From the NCBI RefSeq assembly GCF_017916255.1, contig NZ_CP072827.1, positions 4,923,501-4,987,500 of the forward strand: DNA of 64,000 bases. The letters are read 5' to 3'. Source of the DNA: Streptomyces mobaraensis NBRC 13819 = DSM 40847 (GTDB taxonomy: Bacteria; Actinomycetota; Actinomycetes; Streptomycetales; Streptomycetaceae). How positions within the stretch are numbered: the stretch's first letter is position 1; each line of letters starts with the position of its first letter. Made by a program: the position numbers and the translations under genes. The notes beneath the pieces were generated by a model. The model saw only the letters and a list, made by a program, of their open reading frames with translations. It was not told the DNA's origin and did not search any database. Below are positions 61,274-64,000 of the stretch, in pieces.

Positions 61274-61987
61274 TCACCCCCGGAGCAGCAGGTTGCCGCC
61301 GGCCAGCAGCGCGGCCAGGGCGACCACGTGGAAGAAGAGCAGCCACAGCACCGGCGTCACACCGGTCAGCCGGCCGAGCTGGTCGGCGTCGGAGTCCGCC
61401 GCCGCCCCGAACCGGCGCTTGCGCTGGAGCTCGAAGGACGGCCGCACGCCCCCCAGCAGCAGGAACCACACCACCCCGTAGGCGAACGCCGCCCGCACCT
61501 CCGGGCCGGCCAGCCAGGAGACCAGGACGAAGGCCGCGCCGGTGAGCACCACCGTCAGCGCGCCGTACGCGTTGCGGATCATCACCAGCATCGCGGCCAG
61601 CAGCGCCGCCGCCACCCACAGCAGGGCCGTGACGTGCCCGGTGGACAGCGCCCAGGCGCCGGCCAGGCCGAGCAGCGAGGGCGCGGGGTAGCCGGCCGCC
61701 GCGGTGAGGACCATGCCGAAGCCGGTCGGTCGGCCGCGCGAGACGGTGAGGCCCGAGGTGTCCGAGTGCAGCCTGATGCCGTCCAGGGTCCGCCCGCCGA
61801 GGAGCGCCACCAGGCCGTGGCCGCCCTCGTGGGCGATGGTGATCGCGTTGCGCGTCACCCGCCAGACCCGGGGCGGGAGGATCATCGCCAGGGCGACCAG
61901 CCCGGTGCCGACGACGGTCCACACCGAGGGCCCGGACTGGCTGCCGGCCAGACGGTCCCACAGGTCGGTGGCGGTGGTGCTGTCCAT
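61274..61987 (-). CDS. M50-type membrane metallopeptidase
   Basis: A 237-aa membrane protein with about six spans. The zinc motif HEGGH (in ITIAHEGGHGLVALLGG) is in the second hydrophobic region, as in M50B peptidases. A second ligand motif is not clear. ATG 61987. Homologues occur beside aroA in Streptomyces. It is 87 bases upstream of aroA on the same strand. Substrate unknown; regulated proteolysis of membrane proteins is plausible. Confidence 0.82.
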   Translation of the reverse strand: MDSTTATDLWDRLAGSQSGPSVWTVVGTGLVALAMILPPRVWRVTRNAITIAHEGGHGLVALLGGRTLDGIRLHSDTSGLTVSRGRPTGFGMVLTAAAGYPAPSLLGLAGAWALSTGHVTALLWVAAALLAAMLVMIRNAYGALTVVLTGAAFVLVSWLAGPEVRAAFAYGVVWFLLLGGVRPSFELQRKRRFGAAADSDADQLGRLTGVTPVLWLLFFHVVALAALLAGGNLLLRG

Positions 61988-62144
61988 GTAGGGGCCGCTC
62001 CTTGCGCGTTCGTGGTCCGTGCTGAGGGACGGCCGGGGCCGCGCGGTGGTTCCTCGGGCCGGGCGGCCGTTGTCGGACGGTGTCCGACCCATGCGGCAGC
62101 ATGGTCGGCGGCAGACGTGCGAGGGAACCGAGGGGCGGTCGGAC

Positions 62145-62963
62145 ATGTGCGGGCGGTACGCGGCGAGCCGGGGGCCGGAGGATCTGGCCGGGCTCTTCGA
62201 CGTGGAGGTGTGGGAGCCGGAGGAGACCCTGGCGCCGGACTGGAACGTGGCGCCCACCAAAGAGGTGTACGCCGTCCTGGAGCGCCCGCTCAAGGGCGCG
62301 CCGGACCGGCGCCCGGTCCGCCAGCTGCGCGCCCTGAAGTGGGGGCTCGTCCCCTCCTGGGCGAAGTCGCCGGAGGGCGCAGCGCGCATGATCAACGCCC
62401 GGGCGGAGACGGTGCACGAGAAGCCGTCCTACCGGCGGGCGTTCGCGGAGCGGCGCTGCCTGCTCCCGGCGGACGGCTACTACGAGTGGGTCACCGGCGC
62501 ACAGGAGCGCGAGCTGGAGGTGCAGGGGCGCCGCAAGCGCCCCCGGAAGCAGCCCTATTTCGTGACGCCCGCCGACGGATCGGTCATGGCGATGGCCGGC
62601 CTCTATGAGTTCTGGCGCGACCGCACCCTCCCGGACGACCACCCGGCGGCCTGGTGGGCCACCTGCTCGGTGATAACCACCGAGGCCGACGACCGGCCGT
62701 TCGCCGGCGGCGGCACCGAGGGCGGCCCGCGTTCCCTGGCGGAGATCCACCCCCGGATGCCGCTGGTCCTGCCGCCCGACCGGTGGGCCGCCTGGCTCGA
62801 CCCGGCGCGCACGGACCCGGAGGAGCTGCGCTCCCTGCTCGCCCCGCCCCCGCCCGGGCTGGTGCGCGCGTACCCGGTGGCGACGGCGGTCAGCGACGTG
62901 CGCAACAACGGGCCGGAGCTGGTGGCGGAGCTGCCGGCGCCGGAGGAGACCACGCTGTTCTGA
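62145..62963 (+). CDS. SOS response-associated protein, HMCES/YedK family
   Basis: A 272-aa protein that crosslinks to abasic sites in single-stranded DNA and protects them. The catalytic Cys2 directly follows the initiator Met (MCGRYA). Other conserved elements are WNVAPTKEVYAV (Asn), INARAETVHEKPSYRRAF, GYYEWV (Glu near 114) and SLAEIHPRMPLVL (His near 201). ATG 62145 must be right because Cys2 needs to be exposed. It diverges from the M50 gene. Confidence 0.92.
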   Translation: MCGRYAASRGPEDLAGLFDVEVWEPEETLAPDWNVAPTKEVYAVLERPLKGAPDRRPVRQLRALKWGLVPSWAKSPEGAARMINARAETVHEKPSYRRAFAERRCLLPADGYYEWVTGAQERELEVQGRRKRPRKQPYFVTPADGSVMAMAGLYEFWRDRTLPDDHPAAWWATCSVITTEADDRPFAGGGTEGGPRSLAEIHPRMPLVLPPDRWAAWLDPARTDPEELRSLLAPPPPGLVRAYPVATAVSDVRNNGPELVAELPAPEETTLF

Positions 62964-63037
62964 CGGCGCCGCCGCTCCGGGGGGTTCCGACGACGTCGCG
63001 TACCGTCGCCGCGGCACCGGGACGGCAGGATGGCCGC

Positions 63038-63697
63038 GTGACGACGAAGAAGCCGCAGACAGAGAGCGTGGACACCCCGGCGGGCGAGGCCCGGATCCAC
63101 TGGTACCGCGCGCCGGAGCCCCGCCTGGTGCTCGCCCTCGGCCACGGCGCCGGCGGCGGCGTGGAGGCCCGTGACCTCCAGGCCCTGGCCGCCGCCCTGC
63201 CCGCGCACGGGGTGACCGTGGCGCTCGTGGAGCAGCCCTGGCGGGTGGCCGGCCGGAAGGTGGCCCCGGCGCCCCGCGCCCTCGACACCGCCTGGCGCGC
63301 CCTGTGGCCCGCGCTCGCCGCGCCCGGGCTGCCCGTCGTCGCGGGCGGCCGGAGCGCGGGGGCGCGTGTGGCCTGCCGGACGGCGGCGGAGCTGGGCGCG
63401 GTCGCGGTGGTCGCGCTGAGCTTCCCCCTCCACCCGCCGGGCCGGCCCGAGAAGTCCCGCGCCGAGGAGCTGCTCGGCGCCGGGGTGCCGGTCCTGGTCG
63501 TCCAGGGCGCCCGCGATCCGTTCGGCCGCCCCGAGGAGTTCCCGCCCGGCGTCGCGCCGGTCGCCGTGCCCGGCGGGGACCACGGGTTCGCGGTGCCGAA
63601 GAGCGCCGCGAAGAACGGCGGCGTCACCCAGGAGGACGCACTGGCGGTGATCATCGACGCTGTCGCGGGCCGGCTGGCGGGGACGCCGGGCGGCTGA
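63038..63697 (+). CDS. Alpha/beta-hydrolase family protein (KANL3/TEX30-like)
   Basis: A 219-aa alpha/beta hydrolase. The oxyanion strand is LALGHGAGGG, the nucleophile elbow GGRSAGAR, the Asp in VQGARDPFG and the His in GGDHGF. It resembles the compact dienelactone-hydrolase-like group. GTG 63038; the preceding ATG at 63030 is out of frame. It lies 74 bases after the HMCES gene. Substrate unknown. Confidence 0.82.
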   Translation: MTTKKPQTESVDTPAGEARIHWYRAPEPRLVLALGHGAGGGVEARDLQALAAALPAHGVTVALVEQPWRVAGRKVAPAPRALDTAWRALWPALAAPGLPVVAGGRSAGARVACRTAAELGAVAVVALSFPLHPPGRPEKSRAEELLGAGVPVLVVQGARDPFGRPEEFPPGVAPVAVPGGDHGFAVPKSAAKNGGVTQEDALAVIIDAVAGRLAGTPGG

Positions 63698-63755
63698 GGC
63701 GGGCGCCGGGCCGCCGCGACCGGGTGGCGACGGGCGAAGGAGAGCGGGGACGAGC

Positions 63756-63782
63756 GGGAATGGCACGGGCGCCGTCGATGTT
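63756..63782 (+). promoter_or_regulatory. SigR-type autoregulatory promoter (sigRp2-like)
   Basis: GGGAAT (63756-63761), an 18-base spacer, then GTT (63780-63782; next base G). This is an exact SigR consensus and matches the known autoregulated sigRp2 promoter that drives the longer SigR' isoform. Start point near 63789. Confidence 0.82.
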
Positions 63783-63814
63783 GAGCACCACGTACGTACG
63801 ACACGCACCGGCAC

Positions 63815-64000
63815 ATGACAAAGGATTGGGAGACCCGCCCCATGGGTTCGATCGCATGCCTGTCCCGCCCCGGCACCGCAGACCGGAGCCGGCCGGTCGT
63901 CGTGGGCGGCCTGGCCGCCGCGGCCGGAACGGCGGGTTCGGCAGGTCATCGTCTATTCTCCGAATCGAGCGGGTCCGCCCAGGGCTCGTCCACGTTTTCG
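63815..64000 (+). CDS. sigR: Presumed 5' end of sigR (SigR' N-terminal extension), runs off window
   Basis: Past the SigR-type promoter two frames stay open to the window end. One can start at ATG 63815 or ATG 63842; the latter has GGGAGA 8 bases upstream and reads MGSIACLSRPGTADRSR. The other can start at TTG 63826 or ATG 63856 and reads MPVPPRHRRPEP then LRIERVRPG. Neither shows sigma-factor domains, which would lie beyond 64000. SigR in S. coelicolor has an unstable upstream-initiated isoform with about 55 extra residues; I infer that one of these frames is that extension. Which frame is right cannot be decided here. Confidence 0.45.
   Translation, partial: MTKDWETRPMGSIACLSRPGTADRSRPVVVGGLAAAAGTAGSAGHRLFSESSGSAQGSSTFS

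Overview
This window looks like core chromosome of a Streptomyces species. GC is very high with strongly GC-biased third codon positions, many starts are GTG, several transcripts look leaderless, and the gene order is typically actinobacterial (adnA-adnB ... nudC, mrx1, uvrD2, WhiB7-type wblC, an ABC1 kinase, then DUF2342, PDZ-Lon and UPF0182 proteins). Assignments come from reading protein motifs and from recalled families; no database search was run.

Layout. 1-1598: the end of a fused peptide-type ABC transporter ATPase. 2058-7095: a tightly overlapping five-gene operon holding a PelF-like (DUF3492) glycosyltransferase, a membrane protein, a small ORF, an NAD-dependent epimerase and a spherulin-4/GH135-like protein; it is probably an exopolysaccharide cassette. 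7180-8358: moeZ, behind a SigR-type promoter. 8597-20266: a more variable stretch with a UTRA protein and a frameshifted GntR partner, two paralogous SlpD/E-like lipoprotein hydrolases, a molybdate transport operon (HTH-TOBE regulator, modA, fused modBC), and an XRE regulator divergent from an MFS exporter. 20267-23841: a large flippase-type membrane protein with a degenerate kinase-like domain, and an alkyltransferase-like protein.

24013-38246: genome maintenance and stress genes. They are the AdnAB helicase-nuclease, an M20 dipeptidase, NudC, mycoredoxin (SigR-type promoter), UvrD2, and wblC/whiB7 with a WhiB7-type promoter, a 108-codon upstream ORF and an intrinsic terminator that together look like an attenuator. 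38358-51391: zinc-ribbon protein, ABC1 kinase plus a divergent ThiF-like protein, YgjP-like metallopeptidase, Nudix hydrolase, DUF2342 zincin, SDR, moaE, PDZ-Lon protease, PPA1309 and UPF0182 proteins. 51435-53978: two identical initiator tRNA-Met genes, each with a strong terminator, flanking a Sel1-repeat protein. 54029-56154: Fur-family catR divergent from a catalase gene, with an operator-like palindrome over the promoter.

56196-64000: CBS protein, hisN, TetR regulator, SMR exporter, rsgA, aroA, M50 peptidase, HMCES/YedK-type protein and an alpha/beta hydrolase. The window ends in a SigR-type promoter followed by an open frame, the expected 5' end of sigR. Two themes recur: thiol/oxidative stress (three SigR-type promoters, at moeZ, mrx1 and the presumed sigR; also catR-katA) and molybdenum (moeZ, mod operon, moaE).
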